From NCBI RefSeq assembly GCF_003634935.1, contig NZ_RBXO01000001.1, positions 4,675,501 to 4,739,500 on the forward strand: 64,000 nucleotides of DNA, read 5' to 3'. Origin of the DNA: Saccharothrix australiensis (GTDB taxonomy: Bacteria > Actinomycetota > Actinomycetes > Mycobacteriales > Pseudonocardiaceae). This document shows, piece after piece, positions 12,001 through 23,270 of the stretch. Position numbers and translations under genes: made by a program. Each line of letters begins with the position of its first letter. The first letter of the stretch is position 1. A model generated the notes under the pieces. The model was not told the origin of the DNA and ran no database searches. It saw only the letters and a program-made list of their open reading frames with translations.

Positions 12001-15000
12001 GGGCAGCGCCTGCATCAGCCGTCCGCGCGCGGCCACCAGCGTCGCCGCGTCCGGCAGCGACAGCATCCCGGCGGCGTGCGCGGCGGCGACCTCGCCGATC
12101 GAGTGGCCCATGAGCACGCGGGGCCGGATGCCCCACGACGAGACCAGCGCGAACATCGCCACTTCGACGGCGAACAACCCCGCCTGCGTGTACACCGTCT
12201 CATCCAGGTCCACGCCGTCCCCGAACACCACCTCCCGCACCGGACGACCCACATACCCCGCCAAGTTGCGGTCCAACTCCGCACACACCTCGTCGAACAC
12301 CTCCCGGAACACCGGAAAGCACCCGTACAACCCACGACCCATACCCGCCCGCTGCGCACCCTGACCCGCGAACGCGAACGCCACACCACCATCACGGGCA
12401 GGGCTGGACGGTCCGACGTCGCGCAGCCCGGCGACGGCCTCCGCGCGCTCGTCCGCGACGACCACGGCGCGGTGCTCCCAGACCGATCGCGTCGTCACGA
12501 GCGACCGCGCGGTCCCGGTGAGCGGAGCACCTGCTTCGAGGTGGGCGGCGATCCGTTCGGCCTGCTCTCGCAACGCTTCCGCGCTGCGCGCCGACACGAC
12601 GACCGGCACGACGGAATCGACTTCCGCCACGGGTTCGGGTTCCGGGCGCACAGGTGGTTGTTCCAGCACCACGTGCGCGTTGGTGCCGGACACGCCGAAC
12701 GACGACACACCCGCCCGACGCGGACGCCCGCCCTCCTCCCACACCACCGGCTCGGTCAGGAGTTCGACCGCACCCGACGACCAGTCCACCTTGTCCGACG
12801 GCCGATCGACGTGCAGCGTGCGCGGCAACACACCGTGCCGCAACGCCAACACCATCTTGATCACACCGACCACACCGGCCGCCGCCTGCGTGTGACCGAT
12901 ATTCGACTTCACCGAACCCAGCCACAACGGGCGGTCCCGCTCCTGCCCGTACACCGCCAAGACCGCCTGCGCCTCGATCGGGTCACCCAGCACCGTCCCG
13001 GTCCCGTGCGCCTCAACAGCGTCCACATCGGACGGACGTAGGCCGGCATTACGCAGCGCCCGCCGGATCACCTTCTCCTGCGCCGGACCGTTCGGCGCGG
13101 TCAACCCGTTCGACGCACCGTCCTGGTTCACCGCCGAACCACGAACCACCGCAAGGACCTCACGACCCTCCCGCACCGCATCCGACAACCGTTGCAGGAC
13201 GACCACACCGACACCCTCGGACCACCCGGTGCCATCGGCGTCGGCGCTGAAGGAGCGACACCGGCCGTCGACCGACAACCCGCGCTGCCGCGAGAACTCC
13301 ACGAACACATCCGGCGTCGCGAGCACCGCCACGCCACCGACCAACGCCGTCGTGCACTCACCGGCCCGCAGGGCTTGCGCCGCCAGGTGCAGCGCGACCA
13401 GCGACGACGAACACGCCGTGTCCACCGTCACCGCCGGGCCCTGGACACCCAGCACGTACGACAGCCGGCCGGACAGCACGCTCGACGCCGTGCCGGTGAG
13501 CAGGAAGCCCTCGGCATCGGCCGACCGGGCGCCGTAGCCCTGACCGGAGGCCCCGACGAAGACGCCGACGTCCCGGCCGTGCAGCGAGGCCGGGTCGATG
13601 CCGGCGTCCTCCACCGCCTCCCACGACGCCTCCAGCAACAACCGCTGCTGCGGGTCCATCGCCAACGCCTCACGCGGCGAGATGCCGAAGAACTCCGCGT
13701 CGAACGCCCCGGCGTCCTCCAGGAAACCGCCGTGCCGCGTGTAGGAGGTGCCCACCGACTCGGGATCGGGGTCGTACAGGTTCTCCAGGTCCCAACCGCG
13801 ATCCGTCGGGAATCCGGTGACGGTGCCGCCACCGGTTGCCAACAGCTCCCAGAACGCTTCCGGCGTGGACACGCCGCCGGGCAGGCGCGTCCCCATGCCG
13901 ACGATGACGACCGGGTCGTCCTCCGCGTCGGCGACCGGCGGGGTTTCCCCGGGTACGACGGCCTCCGCCGCGCCCGGAAGCCGCGTGCCCGGAAGTCGCG
14001 TGCCCAGAAGTCGCGTGCCCAGAAGTCGCGTGCGCAGCGCCTCCGCCAGCGCGGTGGGGTTCGGGTGGTCGAACGCGACCGTCACGGGCAGCGTGACGCC
14101 GGTCGCCGTCGCGAGCCGGTCGCGCAGCTCGACCGACGTCAAGGAGTCGAACCCGGCGTCGCGGAACGCCCGCGTGGGCGCCATGCCGTCGACGGAGTCC
14201 ATGCCCAGCACGGCGGTCGCCGCCCGGCGGACCACGTCGAGCAACAGCTCGCGCTGCCCGGCCGGGTCCGCGCCGGACAGCGCCGCGACGAGCCCGGCCG
14301 ACCGGTCGTCCGGCGTGGGCGACGCGGGCGAGGCCGCCCGGGGAAGGCCGCCGAGCAGCGGGCTCGGCCGGTGCGCGGTGAACATCTCGGTGAACCGCGG
14401 CCAGTCCACCCGCGCGACCACGGCCGTGGGCCGCCCACCGCGCAGCACGTCGTCCAGCTCGGCGAGCGCCCGCTCCGGGGACATGGGCAGGATCGCCCGG
14501 CGGCGCAGCTGCTCCGCCGCGTCGCCGTCCTCGGCCATGCCGCCGCCCGCCCAGGCGCCCCAGGCGATCGAGGTCGCCGCGAGCCCGCGCGACCGGCGGT
14601 GCTCCGCGAGCGCGTCGAGGTGGGCGTTGGCCGCCGCGTACGCGCTCTGCCGGGTGGAGCCCCAGACGCCCGCGATCGAGGAGAACAGCACGAACGCGTC
14701 CAGCGGCCGGTCGCCGAGCACCTCGTCGAGCACCGCCGCGCCGGCCGCCTTGCCCGCCGTCACCTCCGCGAACGAGCGCTCGTCGTGGTCGACCACGGCG
14801 ACGAGGTCGCCGGCGACACCGGCCGCGTGCACCACGGCGTCCGGCGGGTACCGGTCGACCACGGCCGCCACGGCGGCCCGATCGCTCACGTCGCACTCGA
14901 CGACGGTCACCCGGACGCCGAGGTCGGGTGGCCCGTCGACCGCGCCGCGGCGGCTGAGCAGCACCACGTGCTCCGCGCCGCGCTCCGCCGCCCACCGCGC

Positions 15001-18000
15001 GACGTGCCCGCCCAGCGCGCCGGTGCCGCCGGTGACGAGGACCGTCCCGCGCGGCGTCCACCCGGGTCCGGCCGCACGTGCCGGCGCGGGCGTCAGCCGG
15101 CGGCCGAACGCCCCGCCGGCGCGGATCGCCACCTGGTCCTCGGTGCCGCCCAGCGCCGCGACCAGCCGCGCCACGGCGGCGTCGTCCGGGGTCGCCGGCA
15201 GGTCGAGCAGCCCGCCCCACCGTCGCGGGTGCTCCAGGGCGGCCACGCGCCCGAAGCCCCACACCTGCGCCGCCGCCGGGTCGTGCGGCGCGTCGAACGG
15301 CCCGGTGGACACCGCGCCGCGCGTCACCACCCACACCCGTGCGGCACCACCGGCACGCAGCACGGCCTGCGCGGTCGTCAACACGTGCTCGACGCGGCCG
15401 GACGCGATCAGGACGCCGTCGACGTCCGCCGGGTCGGCGTCGGCGTCGACCCGCAACCCGGCCGCCCGGAGGCCCGCGAGCAGGTCGCCGTCGTCCGCGA
15501 CCAGCAGCCACCGCCCGCCGGCCGCCCGTTCGGGCAGGACGAGGCGTTCCCAGTCGATCTCGTACCGCCACGGCCCCGCGTCGCGCGTCGCGGCGGGCCG
15601 ACCGGGGCGCAGCCAGTAGTGCCGGTGCTCGAACGCGGTCGTCGGCAGCGGCACGGGCGCGGCGTCGGGCAGCCCGGTCGTCCAGTCGACCGCGCCGCCG
15701 TGCGCGAAGACGTCGGCGAGGGACCGCCGGAACCGGGCCGGGCCCGCGTCGTCGCGGCGGATCGTGCCGAGCACGGCGGCCTCGGGGTGCCCGGCCTCGT
15801 CCACGCTCTCGCGGATGGCCGCGTGCAGCACCGGGTGCGCGCCGCACTCCACGAACAGGTCGAAACCGTCGTCGGCCAGCGCGCGCACGGCGTCGGCGAA
15901 CCGCACGCGCCCGCGCAGGTTCCGGAACCAGTAGCCGGTGTCGAGAGCGCCGCTCACCCAGGCGTCGTCGACGGTCGAGTACCAGGGGATCTCCGGTTTG
16001 CGCGGCACGACACCGGCCGCCGCCGCGACGACGTCGTCCGCGATCGCGTCCACGTGTGCGGTGTGCGACGCGTAGTCCACGGCGACGCGCCGTGCCCGGA
16101 CGCCCTCGGCCTCGTACCGGGCCTCCCACTCCGCCAACACATCCGCGTCACCGGCCAGGACGATCGACCGGGGTCCGTTGACCGCCGCGACCTCGACGCC
16201 GTCCGGCGCCTGCTCCGGGGGGATCGCGACGGACAGCATCCCGCCGCGTCGCGTGAGACCGGTGGCGATCGCCTGGCTGCGCAGGGCGACCAGCCGCGCC
16301 GCGTCACCGAGCGACAGCGCGCCGGCGACGCAGGCGGCGGCGATCTCGCCCTGGGAGTGGCCGACCACCGCGTCCGCGCGGAAACCGCACGACTCCCACA
16401 GCGCGGCCAGCGACACCATCACCGCGAACGACACCGGCTGGACGACGTCGACCCGGTCCAGGGGCGACCCGTCGAACACGACGGCGCGCAGCGACCAGTC
16501 CACGAAGGGTTCCAGCGCTCGTCCGCATTCCTCCATCCGCGCGGCGAACACCGGGTGCGACTCCCACAGCTCGCGACCCATGCCCACCCACTGCGCGCCC
16601 TGGCCGGGGAACACCAGCACCGACTTCCCGCTGCCCGCCTTGACCGGCGCGGTGAGCGACCGCAGCGCCGCCACGGCTTCCGCGTGCTCCCGCGCGAACA
16701 GCACCACGCGGTGCTCCCACAACGCTCGCGTGGACAGCAGGGAACGCGCCACTGCGGTCAGGTCCGCCCGCGTGGCGTCGAGGTGGTCCGCCAGCCGCGC
16801 CGCCTGCGCCACCACGCCGGACGCGGTCCGCGCCGACACGACCAGCGGCACGACATCGTCGTGCTCGACCACCTCACGCGGCTCGGCGGCGGGGGCTTCC
16901 TCGACGATCAGGTGCGCGTTGGTGCCGGACACGCCGAAGGACGACACACCGGCCCGGCGCGGACGCCCGCCCTCCTCCCACACCACCGGCTCGGTCAGGA
17001 GTTCGACCGCGCCGGACGACCAGTCGACCTTGTCCGTCGGCCGATCGACGTGCAGGGTGCGCGGCAACACGCCGTGCCGCATCGCCAACACCATTTTGAT
17101 CACACCGACCACACCGGCCGCAGCCTGCGTGTGGCCGACGTTCGACTTCACCGAACCCAACCACAACGGGCGGTCCCGCTCCTGACCGTAGGCGGCGAGC
17201 AGCGCATTGGCCTCGATCGGGTCACCCAGCGTCGTGCCGGTCCCGTGCGCCTCCACAGCGTCCACATCGGACGAGTTCAATCCCACGTTCGCCAGCGCCT
17301 GGCGGATCACCTTCTCCTGCGCCGGACCGTTCGGCGCGGTCAACCCGTTCGACGCGCCGTCCTGGTTCACCGCCGAACCGCGGATCACCGCGAGGATTTC
17401 CCGGCCTTCCCGCACGGCGTCCGACAGGCGTTGCAGCACGACGACACCGACACCCTCGGACCACCCGGTGCCGTCAGCGGACGCGGAGAACGACTTGCAC
17501 CGGCCGTCCACCGACAACCCGCGCTGCCGCGAGAACTCCACGAACACCGCCGGCGAGGCCAGCACGGTGGCCCCGCCCGCCAGGGCGAGCGAACACTCCC
17601 CGGACCGCAAAGACTGCGCCGCCAGGTGCAACGCCACCAACGACGACGAACACGCCGTGTCCACCGTCACCGCCGGACCCTGCGCGCCCAACACGTACGC
17701 CACCCGACCGGCGGCGACACTGCCGGCGTTGCCGGTGCCGAGGAACCCTTCCAGTTCCTCCGGCTGCGGGCCCTCCGCGTAGTCGTGGTACATCAGGCCC
17801 GTGAACACGCCGACGTCCTTGCCGCGCAACGACGTCGGGTCGACACCGGCCCGCTCCAACGCCTCCCACGACGTCTCCAGCAACAACCGCTGCTGCGGGT
17901 CCATCGCCAACGCCTCACGCGGCGAGATCCCGAAGAACCCCGCGTCGAACGCCCCGGCGTCGTCCAGGAAGCTCCCGCGCCGGGTGTAGGACGTGCCCAC

Positions 18001-18282
18001 CGAGTGCGGATCGGGGTCGTACAGGCCCTCCAGGTCCCAGCCGCGGTCCGCCGGGAAGTCGGAGACGGTGTCCCGCCCCTCGGACAGCAGCTCCCAGAAC
18101 GCTTCCGGCGAGGACACACCGCCCGGCAGCCGGAGGCCCATGCCGACGACGGCGACGGGTTCCCCGGCACGGGCGGCCAGCCGCGCGTTCTCCCGCTTCA
18201 GCCGCTCGGCCTCCTGGAGCGCCGCGCGCAGCGCCCGCACCAACCGCTCGTCCTGCCCACCCACCGGCGTGCCCCCGCCCAT
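1..18282 (-). CDS. Modular type I polyketide synthase 2 (modules 4-7 visible, 3' end outside window)
   Basis: The reading frame is open from an ATG at 18282-18280 to the left edge, giving at least 6094 residues without a stop. It extends the chain made by the PKS encoded just upstream. The ATG overlaps the upstream TGA as TGATG, so translation is probably coupled. The first 40 residues are charged and helical ([20 protein letters not shown]), as in N-terminal docking helices that pair PKS subunits. Four KS domains follow, with active cysteines C211, C1624, C2977 and C4578, each with an EAHGTG histidine motif. AT serines are S643, S2061, S3415 and S5012; ACP serines are S1380, S2758 and S4351. 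Module content is M4 KS-AT-KR-ACP, M5 KS-AT-KR-ACP, M6 KS-AT-DH-KR-ACP and M7 KS-AT-DH-ER-KR. The last KR, its ACP and anything beyond, including a thioesterase, lie outside. No assembled product can be named. Confidence 0.97.
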   Translation of the reverse strand, partial: MGGGTPVGGQDERLVRALRAALQEAERLKRENARLAARAGEPVAVVGMGLRLPGGVSSPEAFWELLSEGRDTVSDFPADRGWDLEGLYDPDPHSVGTSYTRRGSFLDDAGAFDAGFFGISPREALAMDPQQRLLLETSWEALERAGVDPTSLRGKDVGVFTGLMYHDYAEGPQPEELEGFLGTGNAGSVAAGRVAYVLGAQGPAVTVDTACSSSLVALHLAAQSLRSGECSLALAGGATVLASPAVFVEFSRQRGLSVDGRCKSFSASADGTGWSEGVGVVVLQRLSDAVREGREILAVIRGSAVNQDGASNGLTAPNGPAQEKVIRQALANVGLNSSDVDAVEAHGTGTTLGDPIEANALLAAYGQERDRPLWLGSVKSNVGHTQAAAGVVGVIKMVLAMRHGVLPRTLHVDRPTDKVDWSSGAVELLTEPVVWEEGGRPRRAGVSSFGVSGTNAHLIVEEAPAAEPREVVEHDDVVPLVVSARTASGVVAQAARLADHLDATRADLTAVARSLLSTRALWEHRVVLFAREHAEAVAALRSLTAPVKAGSGKSVLVFPGQGAQWVGMGRELWESHPVFAARMEECGRALEPFVDWSLRAVVFDGSPLDRVDVVQPVSFAVMVSLAALWESCGFRADAVVGHSQGEIAAACVAGALSLGDAARLVALRSQAIATGLTRRGGMLSVAIPPEQAPDGVEVAAVNGPRSIVLAGDADVLAEWEARYEAEGVRARRVAVDYASHTAHVDAIADDVVAAAAGVVPRKPEIPWYSTVDDAWVSGALDTGYWFRNLRGRVRFADAVRALADDGFDLFVECGAHPVLHAAIRESVDEAGHPEAAVLGTIRRDDAGPARFRRSLADVFAHGGAVDWTTGLPDAAPVPLPTTAFEHRHYWLRPGRPAATRDAGPWRYEIDWERLVLPERAAGGRWLLVADDGDLLAGLRAAGLRVDADADPADVDGVLIASGRVEHVLTTAQAVLRAGGAARVWVVTRGAVSTGPFDAPHDPAAAQVWGFGRVAALEHPRRWGGLLDLPATPDDAAVARLVAALGGTEDQVAIRAGGAFGRRLTPAPARAAGPGWTPRGTVLVTGGTGALGGHVARWAAERGAEHVVLLSRRGAVDGPPDLGVRVTVVECDVSDRAAVAAVVDRYPPDAVVHAAGVAGDLVAVVDHDERSFAEVTAGKAAGAAVLDEVLGDRPLDAFVLFSSIAGVWGSTRQSAYAAANAHLDALAEHRRSRGLAATSIAWGAWAGGGMAEDGDAAEQLRRRAILPMSPERALAELDDVLRGGRPTAVVARVDWPRFTEMFTAHRPSPLLGGLPRAASPASPTPDDRSAGLVAALSGADPAGQRELLLDVVRRAATAVLGMDSVDGMAPTRAFRDAGFDSLTSVELRDRLATATGVTLPVTVAFDHPNPTALAEALRTRLLGTRLLGTRLPGTRLPGAAEAVVPGETPPVADAEDDPVVIVGMGTRLPGGVSTPEAFWELLATGGGTVTGFPTDRGWDLENLYDPDPESVGTSYTRHGGFLEDAGAFDAEFFGISPREALAMDPQQRLLLEASWEAVEDAGIDPASLHGRDVGVFVGASGQGYGARSADAEGFLLTGTASSVLSGRLSYVLGVQGPAVTVDTACSSSLVALHLAAQALRAGECTTALVGGVAVLATPDVFVEFSRQRGLSVDGRCRSFSADADGTGWSEGVGVVVLQRLSDAVREGREVLAVVRGSAVNQDGASNGLTAPNGPAQEKVIRRALRNAGLRPSDVDAVEAHGTGTVLGDPIEAQAVLAVYGQERDRPLWLGSVKSNIGHTQAAAGVVGVIKMVLALRHGVLPRTLHVDRPSDKVDWSSGAVELLTEPVVWEEGGRPRRAGVSSFGVSGTNAHVVLEQPPVRPEPEPVAEVDSVVPVVVSARSAEALREQAERIAAHLEAGAPLTGTARSLVTTRSVWEHRAVVVADERAEAVAGLRDVGPSSPARDGGVAFAFAGQGAQRAGMGRGLYGCFPVFREVFDEVCAELDRNLAGYVGRPVREVVFGDGVDLDETVYTQAGLFAVEVAMFALVSSWGIRPRVLMGHSIGEVAAAHAAGMLSLPDAATLVAARGRLMQALPGDGVMASVPVAEELVRDFEGVSVAAVNGPRSTVLSGARDAVARAVRELGVDARYLKVGHAFHSALMEPMTADFRAVVAGLSFTSARIPVLSTVTGAWLPASPDYWVDQIRLPVRFADAIGALDVGTVLELGPGGVLTGLVDALDTGLAAVALTRRDHPEPRTALVAAGEVFARGGHVDWAAVVPDVPPVPVPKTAFRRRHYWLGAAPVSSVDEWRYGVTWRRLADRPRVPSGRWRVLGDDALAAGLARCGLDVTTGEADGVVCVSPSVDDLVALLRARPAARVWVVTRGAVSVAPDDPVDDLDGALLWGLGRVAALERPDRWGGLVDLPADADDAHVAVLAGVLGGGEDQVAVRAGGAHGRRLTEVTGGSARWTPRGTVLITGGTGALGTHVARWALDAGADRVVLLGRRGGTSDDPRTTVVACDVTDRAAVAGVLAQHPPDAVVHAAGVPGGLDRLDEYDRAAFHDVLAAKVTGARVLDDLLGDRPLDAFVLFSSIAGVWGAAGQGAYAAANAHLDALAARRRARGLAATSVAWGAWAQGGMAAGEDARELLNRRAVLTMSPDRALDALAEAVGSGRTTTVVARIDWPRFGALFTAARPSPLLTGVPAATATATTAAAAERAPVADLSVDELVELVRDAAAGVLGRTDGIDPDRAFRDAGFDSLTSIELRDRLAAATGVRLPATVAFDHPDARRLATFLRAELTGGAPAATPVARVVPDAEPIAIVGLGVRLPGGVGGPEEFWELLAAGRDATTAFPTDRGWEDDPGFATTGVRRGGFLRDADLFDAAFFGISPREALAMDPQQRLLLETTWEALERAGVAPKSLRGGDLGVFVGAATQAYGMSSPESAGYLLTGVSSSVLSGRVSYVLGTRGPAVTVDTACSSSLVALHLAVQSLRSGECSMAVAGGVTVMATPTGFIEFARQGGLSPDGRCRSFARGADGTGWAEGVGVVVVQRLSDALRDGREVLAVVRGSAVNQDGASNGLTAPNGPAQVEVIRQALANAGLRPSDVDAVEAHGTGTVLGDPIEANALLAAYGEDRAEPLLLGSVKSNVGHTQSAAGVVGVIKMVLAMRHGTVPRTLHVDQPTDRVDWSTGVLAPATANTAWPAVDRPRRAGVSSFGMSGTNAHVVIEQAPPAVEAQADAPPSDARPIEVPLVVSARTRTALVAQAGKLADHIEAGAPLGGVARALVTTRSLWDHRAVVVAGDAAEAVAGLRAVSAGPDTSRRAPKSVLVFPGQGAQWVGMGRELWGSHPVFAARMEECDRALRSFVDWSLRDVVLGGESLDRVDVVQPVSFAVMVSLAALWEWCGFRPDAVVGHSQGEIAAACVAGVLSLEDAARVVAVRSSVIGSGLAGRGGMLSLGVSPEEAPEGVEVAAVNGPRSIVLAGDPAVLAELETRYAAEGVRVRRIAVDYASHTAQVDSVTEEILARLDGIGSREPEIPWMSTVDNKWMGGADAAYWARNLREPVRFAPAVAELERQRHGLFVECGPHPVLTAAIADTLPDAAVVGTLRRDDGGWDRFLRSLGEVFAHGGEVDWAAVVPAAPPAPVPTTVFERRRYWLAPRPSDGTTPLAHAILDGVVDNPASDGVVLTGRLSLARQPWLADHVVSGEVVVPGAVLVELALRAGDLVGRPAVGELVIETPVVLDDQSLQVRVVADHREIGVYARRADGDWVRHATGTPADDVEPTPFAWPPAGARPVAADDLYDTLARAGYGYGPVFQGVRAVWRRGEELFAEIALPDDVDPAGFAIHPALLDAALHPGAGDDVRLPFAWNRVAVHATGARSVRARLTPTAGGVALSLQDLSGAPVLTLGELVTRPATGARPDDALHGVDWVDLPVEPADPAPWPVARVDTARPLRAVLADVLARVRDFLAGPDAGRLVVATAHTPDEPVAAAVWGLVRGAQAEHPDRFVLANACPELPSLVAPAVAAGEWQFQVVDGRVRVPRLVRVTPGRTAWEPGGPVLITGGTGTLGGLLAEHLVAEHGVRDLVLASRSGGGDDLVARLRAAGAAVRVERCDVAERDQVRALLAASAPAAVVHAAGALDDGVLAGLDADRLDTVLRPKSDAVEHLDELTRDLGLTAFVVFSAAAGVLGSAGQAGYCAANAHVDAVVARRRAAGLPSWSLAWGFWSTPTGMTGHLGVADTARMARGGLVAIDPARGMRLFDAALRSSRPLVAPVAFDHAVLREHARHGRLPSILRTVAGPVRRAVAAPARRDADDLLGLVRREAATVLGLAGADAVPPTRAFRDLGFDSLTAVELRTRLAAATGLRLPATLAFDHPDATALAAHLRDLVAGPAAPTAPAVVAASAEPIAVVGVGLRLPGGIHAPEQFWDLLDRGGEVVGDFPTDRGWDLAALYDPDPATPGTTYTLRGGFLDDPGAFDAGFFGISPREALAMDPQQRLLLETSWEALERAGVDPTSLRGRDVGVFTGLMYHDYATGRQPAALEGLLGTGTAGSVAAGRVSYVLGVQGPAVTVDTACSSSLVSLHLAVRSLRSGECSMALAGGATVMGTPAGFVEFARQRGLSPDGRCRSFSADADGTGWSEGVGVLVLQRLSDAVRDGRDVLAVVRGSAVNQDGASNGLTAPNGPAQQVVIRKALADAGVRPSEVDFVEAHGTGTVLGDPIEAQAIMAVYGQERDQPLWLGSVKSNIGHAQAAAGVAGVIKVVLALRHGSLPRTLHADRPTDRVDWTAGAVDLLTEPVAWQRNGRPRRAGVSSFGVSGTNAHVILEEGPARAAHHHAEQVVPVPIVVTARTATGLTAQADRVAGALGPDLAATARTLATARAAWEHRAVVVAEDPERAARALRSLPPSHPAGDGGVAFAFAGQGAQRAGMGRGLYGCFPVFREVFDEVCAELDRNLAGYVGRPVREVVFGDGADLDETVYTQAGLFAVEVAMSALLESWGVRPAALVGHSIGELGAAHVAGVLSLPDAAKVVAARGRLMQALPGDGVMVAVDAGEEEVRALCGEVDLAAVNGPASVVLSGERAAVTEAVGALVAAGHRCRELNTGHAFHSALVEPVLAAYREVVASVALHPPRLPVVSTVTGAPLTDEEACSPDHWVDQVRRTVRFADAVRALPVATVLELGPGGTLTALVNGSDTGATAVAVLRRDRPEPWSAMAAVGEAFVRGVEVDWSAVLPAGPKAPAPTTAFEHRRYWLAPGGGVDASGLGLDRVAHPVLGAAAEDPDTGGVVLTGRLSRSAQPWLADHVVAGSALVPGTALVEWAWQAGDRVGCPVVEELVAEAPLALGPDEARSVRVAVGGPDDAGRRRITVHSHADGTWTRHATGTLTTGTQVTGTRITADRSRPAQWPPADAEPVDVTDFYEARAETGYGYGPAFRGLRAAWRRGDELFAEVALPDDVDATGYALHPALVDAAAHVGVLATGTDEVRVPFAWTGVELHRRDVGEVRVRMTPVDGGGAALAVSDRAGAPVLTIGSLVGRPVEVDRPVADLYTVDWVALPACEPADVVVVDDRAEPAEAPEWLLHRVEDTDPRRAVAAVLAVLKRLVDDERWRRAKVVVATGGTRADPAAAAVWGLVRSAQVEHPGRFLLAELADPADAPRAVASGEWQVAVRDGQVWAPRLRPSDLGDRWALEVTGTGTADGVEARRQPDRPPSAGQVRVEVRAAGVNFRDALMALGVYPGEPVLGSEAAGVVVDVGEGVRLRPGDRVFGVFPRSFGTIAVTDARMVAPVPAGWTFEQAAAVPVAFLTAYYGLVDLGGLRPGEKVLVHAATGGVGTAAVQLARHLGAEVFATASTGKHHVLRDLGLADDHIGDSRTLAFEHRFPRVDVVLNALAGEFVDASLRLLADGGRFVEMGKTDVRSGVPGYRAFDLVDAGPERIGEMLADLLARFADGALTLPPITRWDVGHAADALRVMAQARHVGKNVLTVPRRPDPAGSVLVTGGTGALGAAVAEHFVTAHGVRSVVVAARRATGAEELRGRLEAAGARVTLVACDVGDREQVRDLLAAVPADAPLTAVVHAAGVVSDAVVSTTDD
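2087..2131 (-). repeat. Three tandem 15-bp units within the module 7 DH coding sequence
   Basis: Three consecutive units of the pattern gtg-5 bases-ggtgccg (2087-2101, 2102-2116, 2117-2131) encode an in-frame repeat rich in Thr and Gly in a variable DH loop. It is probably slippage-derived and neutral for catalysis, since the catalytic motifs lie outside it. Confidence 0.75.
3301..3540 (-). repeat. AT patch of module 7, near-identical to 12154-12393 (module 5)
   Basis: These 240 bases of the malonyl-type AT differ from 12154-12393 at only about three positions by eye, while surrounding AT sequence diverges freely. On the coding strand the patch uses T/G-ending codons such as GGT, GGG, TTG and TGT, unlike the C-ending flanks. 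The likely cause is recent gene conversion, or import followed by copying. Confidence 0.85.
5064..9840 (-). other. PKS module 6: KS-AT(methylmalonyl)-DH-KR(catalytic Ser replaced)-ACP
   Basis: The KS has C2977. The AT reads GHSQGE at S3415 and DYASH, the methylmalonyl pattern. The DH is intact ([10 protein letters not shown] near 7170; HPALLDA near 6735). The KR has its NADPH motif GGTGTLG near 6085, but the catalytic segment reads [16 protein letters not shown] where modules 2 and 3 read FSSAAGVLG. The residue 13 before the catalytic Tyr (Y4198) is therefore Ala (A4185, codon 5730-5728) instead of Ser. ACP serine is S4351. If the KR is dead, this step leaves a ketone and the DH has no substrate. 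Otherwise it would make an alpha-methyl double bond. Confidence 0.9.
7843..8139 (-). repeat. AT patch of module 6, identical to 21270-21566 (module 3)
   Basis: These 297 bases cover the GHSQGE active-site region of the methylmalonyl AT and are identical by eye to 21270-21566 in PKS 1. Further shared blocks flank it at about 7641-7700 and 8209-8300. The coding strand here is unusually rich in TTG, GTG, GGT and TGT codons compared with the rest of the module. Confidence 0.9.
12154..12393 (-). repeat. AT patch of module 5, near-identical to 3301-3540 (module 7)
   Basis: This is the partner of the 240-base patch in module 7, encoding the N-terminal half of the malonyl AT. It differs at about three bases and shares the same atypical codon choice. 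Confidence 0.85.
12653..12771 (-). repeat. KS 3'-end patch of module 5, identical to 26839-26957 (module 2)
   Basis: These 119 bases encode the end of the KS ([14 protein letters not shown] region). They match module 2 of the other PKS gene exactly by eye, an exchange across two separate genes. Confidence 0.85.
13923..18282 (-). other. PKS module 4: docking helix-KS-AT(methylmalonyl)-KR(A-type)-ACP
   Basis: After the N-terminal docking helix, the KS starts at [14 protein letters not shown] and has C211. The AT has GHSQGE at S643 and DYASH, indicating methylmalonyl-CoA. About 1.4 kb separates the AT end (FEHRHYW near 15615) from the ACP serine S1380, so only a KR fits. The KR has GGTGALG near 15030 and [16 protein letters not shown] near 14670. 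The GVW signature predicts an A-type hydroxyl. The ACP is followed by a 15-bp tandem repeat before the next KS. Confidence 0.9.
13975..14034 (-). repeat. Four tandem 15-bp units in the ACP4-KS5 linker
   Basis: Four units of 15 bases (13975, 13990, 14005, 14020) encode [10 protein letters not shown] repeats between the module 4 ACP and the module 5 KS. The reading frame is kept, as expected for a length-tolerant linker. Confidence 0.9.
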
Positions 18283-21200
18283 CACGACTCCCCCAGTGCT
18301 CGCCTGATCAGGCCCTCGGCGTCCAACTCGCCGATGAGCGCCACCTCGTCGTCGGGCCCGGCCGCCGGTTCGCGGACGGGTTCGTCGCGGCCGAACATGC
18401 CCTCGTGCAGCCGTTCGCCGAGCACCGCCGGGTTCGGGTGGTCGAAGACCACGGTCACCGGCAGCCGCACGCCGGTCGCCGCGCCGAGCCGGTTGCGCAG
18501 CTCGACCGCCGTCAGCGAGTCGAACCCGACGTCCCGGAACGCGGTGAGCGGCCCGATCCCGCCGACGCCCGTCCGGTTCAGCACCACCGCCGCCTCCCGC
18601 CGCACCAGGTCGGTCAGCGCCGCCAACCGCCGCGCGGCGTCCAGGTCGGCCAGGTCGGCGCGCAGGGCGGCGGTGCGCGACGCCGCCGCCCTGCGCACCA
18701 CGCCCACCACGTCGCGCCACAGCGCCGGCAGGCGGTCGGTGCGGGCCGCCGCCCGCAGTGCGGCCAGGTCCGGCAGCAACGGCACCACGACCGGCTCGCC
18801 GCACGCCAGGGCGGCGTCGAACATCCGCATCCCGCGCTCCGCGTCGATCGCCGCCACACCGGCCCGCGCCATGCGGCCCGTGTCCCCGTCGCCCAGGTGG
18901 CCGGTCATCCCGCTCGGCCGCGCCCACAGGCCCCACGCCAGCGACGCCCCGGCGTGGCCGGCCGCCCCGCGGCGCGCCATCGCCGCGTCCAGGAACGCGT
19001 TCGCCGCCGCGTAGTTGGCCTGCCCGGCGTTGCCGAGCACGCCGGCCGCCGAGGAGAAGACGACCAGCGCCGCGCCGAGGTCGCGGGTCGCCTCGTCCAG
19101 GTGCCGGAAGGCGTCGACCTTCGGGCCGAACACGCCGTCGAGCCTGGTGGCGTCCAGCGAGGTGACCACACCGTCGTCGAGCACGCCCGCCGCGTGCACG
19201 ACGAGTCGCGGCGAGGTCGCCGCCAGCAGGGCGCGGACCTGGTCGCCGTCGGTGACGTCACACGCCACGACGTCCACGTGCGCGTCGAGTTCGGCTCGCA
19301 GCCGGTCCGCGCCGGGCGCCTCGCCGCCCTGCCGCGAGGCCAGCACGAGGCGGCGCACGCCGTGCTCGGCGACGAGGTGACGGGCGACCAGCGCGCCCAG
19401 CGTCCCGGTGCCGCCGGTGATCAGCACGGTGTCGTCGGCGGCAGGCGCGACGCCCGCCCCGCCGGCCTGCCCGGTGATCCGGCGCAGCCTGGGCGCCCAG
19501 CACCGGCCGTCGCGCACCGCGACCTGCCACTCGCCGTCCGCCGCCGCGGCCTCCGCGATCGCGGCCGGGTCGGCCGTGCCGTCGTCGTCCACGAGCAGCA
19601 GCCGGTCCGGGTGCTCGACCTGCGCGGCGCGCACCAGGCCCCAGACCGCTGCCGCCGCCGGGTCCACGCCGCCCGCGCCGGTCGGGTCCACGGCGCGGGT
19701 GGTGACCACCACCAGGCGCTCGGTCCCGGACTCCCGCACCGCGTCGAGCGCCGCCGTCACCGCGCGCCGTGCCCGCTCCGCGTCGGACCCGGTGCCGCCG
19801 TCGACGCGCACCACCACCCACCCCGGCCCGGCCTCGGGAACGGTCGGCGGTAGGGGTGTCCAGTCGACGCGGAACAGGTCGTCGGCGGCGGGCCGCAGCT
19901 CCTCGGCGCGCACCGGCCGGCTCGTGAGCGCGCCGAGCGCCAGCACGGGCGCGCCGGCGGGGTCCACGGCCGTCACCTCCGCTCCGGGGCCGATGCGCAC
20001 CCGCAGCTCGGTGGCGCCCGTGGCGTGCACCGAGAGCCGCTGCCACGCGAAGGGCAGCTCGATCCGGCCGTCGTCGCGCGGTGCGGCCAGCAGCGCGGTC
20101 GGGTGCACCACCGCGTCGAGCAGCGCGGGGTGGACGGCGAACCCGTCGGCGTCGACGCCTTCCGGCAGGGCGACCTCGGCGAACAGCTCCGCACCGCGCC
20201 GCAGGAGCGCCCGCACGCCCCGGAACGCCGGGCCGTACCCGTACCCCGCGTCGGCGAGCGCCGCGTAGAAGTCGGTCACCGGCTCCGCGCCGGCAGGCGG
20301 CCAGTCGAGGCCGTTCGCCGGGTGGTCGGCGCGCTCGACGAGCGCGCCGGTCGCGTGCCTGGTCCACCGCCCGGTGCCCGACCTGCCGTGCACGCTCACC
20401 GGTCGCCGCCCGTCGTCGTCGGCCGCGCCCACCGAGACCTGCACGGCGACGTCCTCGGTCGGCCCGAGCACCAGCGGCTCGGCGATCACCAGCTCGTCCA
20501 CGACCGGGCAGCCGACCCGGTCACCGGCCTGCACCACGAGTTCCACCAGCGCCGCGCCGGGCACGACGACCGCGCCGCCGACGACGTGGTCGGCCAGCCA
20601 CGGCTGGCGGCGGCCCGAGAACACGCCGGTGAGCAGGACGCCGCCCGTTTCCGGGTTCTCCACGGCCGCCCCGAGCACGGGGTGCGGCACCGGCTCCTGC
20701 CCGACGCCCGCCACGCCGCCGACCGGCCGGTCGGCGGTGAGCCAGTAGCGCTCGCGGTGGAACTCCGTGGTCGGCACCGGCGCGAGCGGCGCCTCGGGCA
20801 CGACGCCGCGCCAGTCGACGCCGCCGCCGCGCACGAAGACCTCGGCCAGCGAGCGGGTGAACCGGTCCCACCCGCCGTCGTCGCGGCGCAGCGAGCCGAC
20901 CACGGCGGCGTCCGGGAGGGTGTCGGCGATCGCGGCCGTCAGCACCGGGTGCGGGCCGCACTCCACGAAGAGGTCACAGCCCTCGTCGCCGAGCCCGGCG
21001 ACGGCCTCCGCGAACCGCACCGGCTCGCGGAGGTTGCGCACCCAGTACGCCGCGTCGACCTTGCCCATCCACTTGTTGTCCACAGTGGACATCCAGGGGA
21101 TCTCGGGTTCACGCGACCCGATCCCGTCGAGCCGGGCGAGGATGTCCTCGGCGACGGAGTCCACCTGCGCGGTGTGCGAGGCGTAGTCCACCGGGATCCG

Positions 21201-23270
21201 CCTCACCCGCACGCCGAGGTCGCGGTAGCGCTCCTCCACCGCGTCGAGCACGTCGGGCACGCCGGCCACGACGATCGAGCGGGGGCCGTTGACCGCCGCC
21301 ACCTCCACCCCCTCCGGGGCCTCCTCCGGCGACACCCCCAGCGACAACATCCCACCCCGACCGGCAAGACCCGACCCGATCACCGAACTGCGCACCGCCA
21401 CAACCCGCGCCGCATCCTCCAACGACAACACACCCGCCACACACGCCGCCGCGATCTCACCCTGCGAATGCCCCACCACCGCATCCGGACGAAAACCACA
21501 CCACTCCCACAACGCAGCCAACGACACCATCACCGCGAACGACACCGGCTGCACCACATCAACCCGGCCCAACGACCAACCCTCGAACACCACCTCACGC
21601 AACGACCAACCCACAAAAGGCCCAAGCGCGCGATCGCACTCCTCCATCCGCGCCGCGAACACCGGATGCGACCCCCACAACTCCCGACCCATCCCCACCC
21701 ACTGCGCACCCTGACCCGGAAACACCAGGACCTGCTTGCGGGTGCCGGTGGCCGATCCGCTGATCACGTCGGGCGTCGACCGCCCGGCGGCGAGGTCGCG
21801 CAACGCCTCGGGCGTGAACACGACCGCCCGCTCCGACCACCGGGGACGTGCGACCACGAGGCTGCGCGCGACCCCGGCCGGGTCGTCCAGGTGGTCGGCG
21901 ATCGCCGCCGCGCGGGCGGCGAGCCCGGCCGCGCCGCGTGCCGAGAGGACCAGCGGCGGGATGTCGGTCCCCGTGCGGGCCGCTTCCGCACGTGCGGGTG
22001 GTTGTTCGAGGATGACGTGCGCGTTGGTGCCGGACACGCCGAACGACGACACGCCGGCCCGGCGCGGGTGGCCGTTCTCCTCCCACGGCACGGGCTCGGA
22101 GAGCAGCTCGACCGCGCCGGACGACCAGTCGACCTTGTCCGTCGGCCGATCGACGTGCAACGTCCGCGGCAACACACCGTGCCGCAACGCCAATACCATC
22201 TTGATCACACCGACCACACCGGCCGCCGCCTGCGCGTGGCCGACGTTCGACTTCACCGAACCCAACCACAGTGGCCGATCCCGCTCCTGCCCGTAGGTCG
22301 CCAGGATCGCCTGCGCTTCGATCGGGTCACCCAGCGTCGTGCCGGTGCCGTGCGCTTCCACGGCGTCCACATCGGACGGTCCGAGCCCCGCATTGGCCAA
22401 CGCCTGGCGGATCACCTTGACCTGCGCCGGACCGTTCGGCGCGGTCAAGCCGTTCGACGCACCGTCCTGGTTCACCGCCGAACCACGAACCACCGCAAGG
22501 ACTTCACGACCCTCCCGCACCGCGTCCGACAACCGCTGCACGACGAGGACGCCCACGCCCTCCGCCCAGGCGGTGCCGTCGGCGGCCTGGGAGAACGGCT
22601 TGCACCGCCCGTCCGGGGACAGGCCGCGCTGCCGGGAGAACTCCACGAACACGTCGGGTTCCGCCATCACGGTCACCCCGCCGGCGACCGCCATCGAGCA
22701 CTCGCCCGAGCGCAGCGACTGCGCCGCCAAGTGCAGCGCCACCAACGACGACGAGCACGCCGTGTCCACCGTCACCGCCGGACCCTGCACGCCGAGCACG
22801 TAGGACACCCGACCGGACAACACGCTCGACGCATTGCCCAGCAGCAGGTACCCGTCGGACCGGACGCCCGCCGCGAGCCCGTAGGACTGGGCGGAAGCAC
22901 CGAGGAACACGCCGACGTCCCGGCCGCGCAACCCCGTCGGGTCGACCCCGGCGCGCTCCAGCGCCTCCCACGACGCCTCCAGCACCAACCGCTGCTGCGG
23001 GTCCATCGCCAGCGCCTCGCGCGGCGAGATCCCGAACAGGTCCGCGTCGAACATGCCCGCGTCGGACAGGAATCCACCGTGCCGGGTGTAGGAGGTGCCC
23101 ACCGACTCCGGTGACGGGTCGTAGAGCCCCTCCAGGTCCCACCCGCGATCGGTCGGGAACTCCGACACCGCGTCCACGCCGTCGGCCAGCAGCCGCCAGT
23201 ACCCCTCCGGGTTGGACACGCCGCCCGGCAGCCGAACCGCCATGCCCATCACGACGATCGGGTCGTCACC
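18282..23270 (-). other. PKS module 3: KS-AT(methylmalonyl)-DH-KR(B-type)-ACP-docking tail
   Basis: The KS has C3817. The AT has GHSQGE at S4247 and DYASH (methylmalonyl). The DH keeps HVVGGAVVVP at H4540 and HPALLDA. The KR shows GGTGTLG, then HAAGVLDD with the LDD motif of B-type enzymes, and FSSAAGVLGNAGQANY with an intact Ser-Tyr-Asn set. The ACP serine is S5230. The module should create an alpha-methyl, alpha-beta double bond, normally trans after a B-type KR. Confidence 0.92.

Larger units (their letters stand above)
9841..13922 (-). other. PKS module 5: KS-AT(malonyl)-KR(A-type)-ACP
   Basis: The KS has C1624. The AT shows GHSIGE at S2061 and HAFHS, indicating malonyl-CoA. The AT ends at the RRRHYW-type linker near 11400, and only about 1.4 kb separates it from the ACP serine S2758, room for a KR alone. 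The KR has GGTGALG near 10850 and [16 protein letters not shown] near 10510. The Trp in GVW and the lack of an LDD motif mark an A-type (L-hydroxy) ketoreductase in the Caffrey scheme. Confidence 0.9.
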
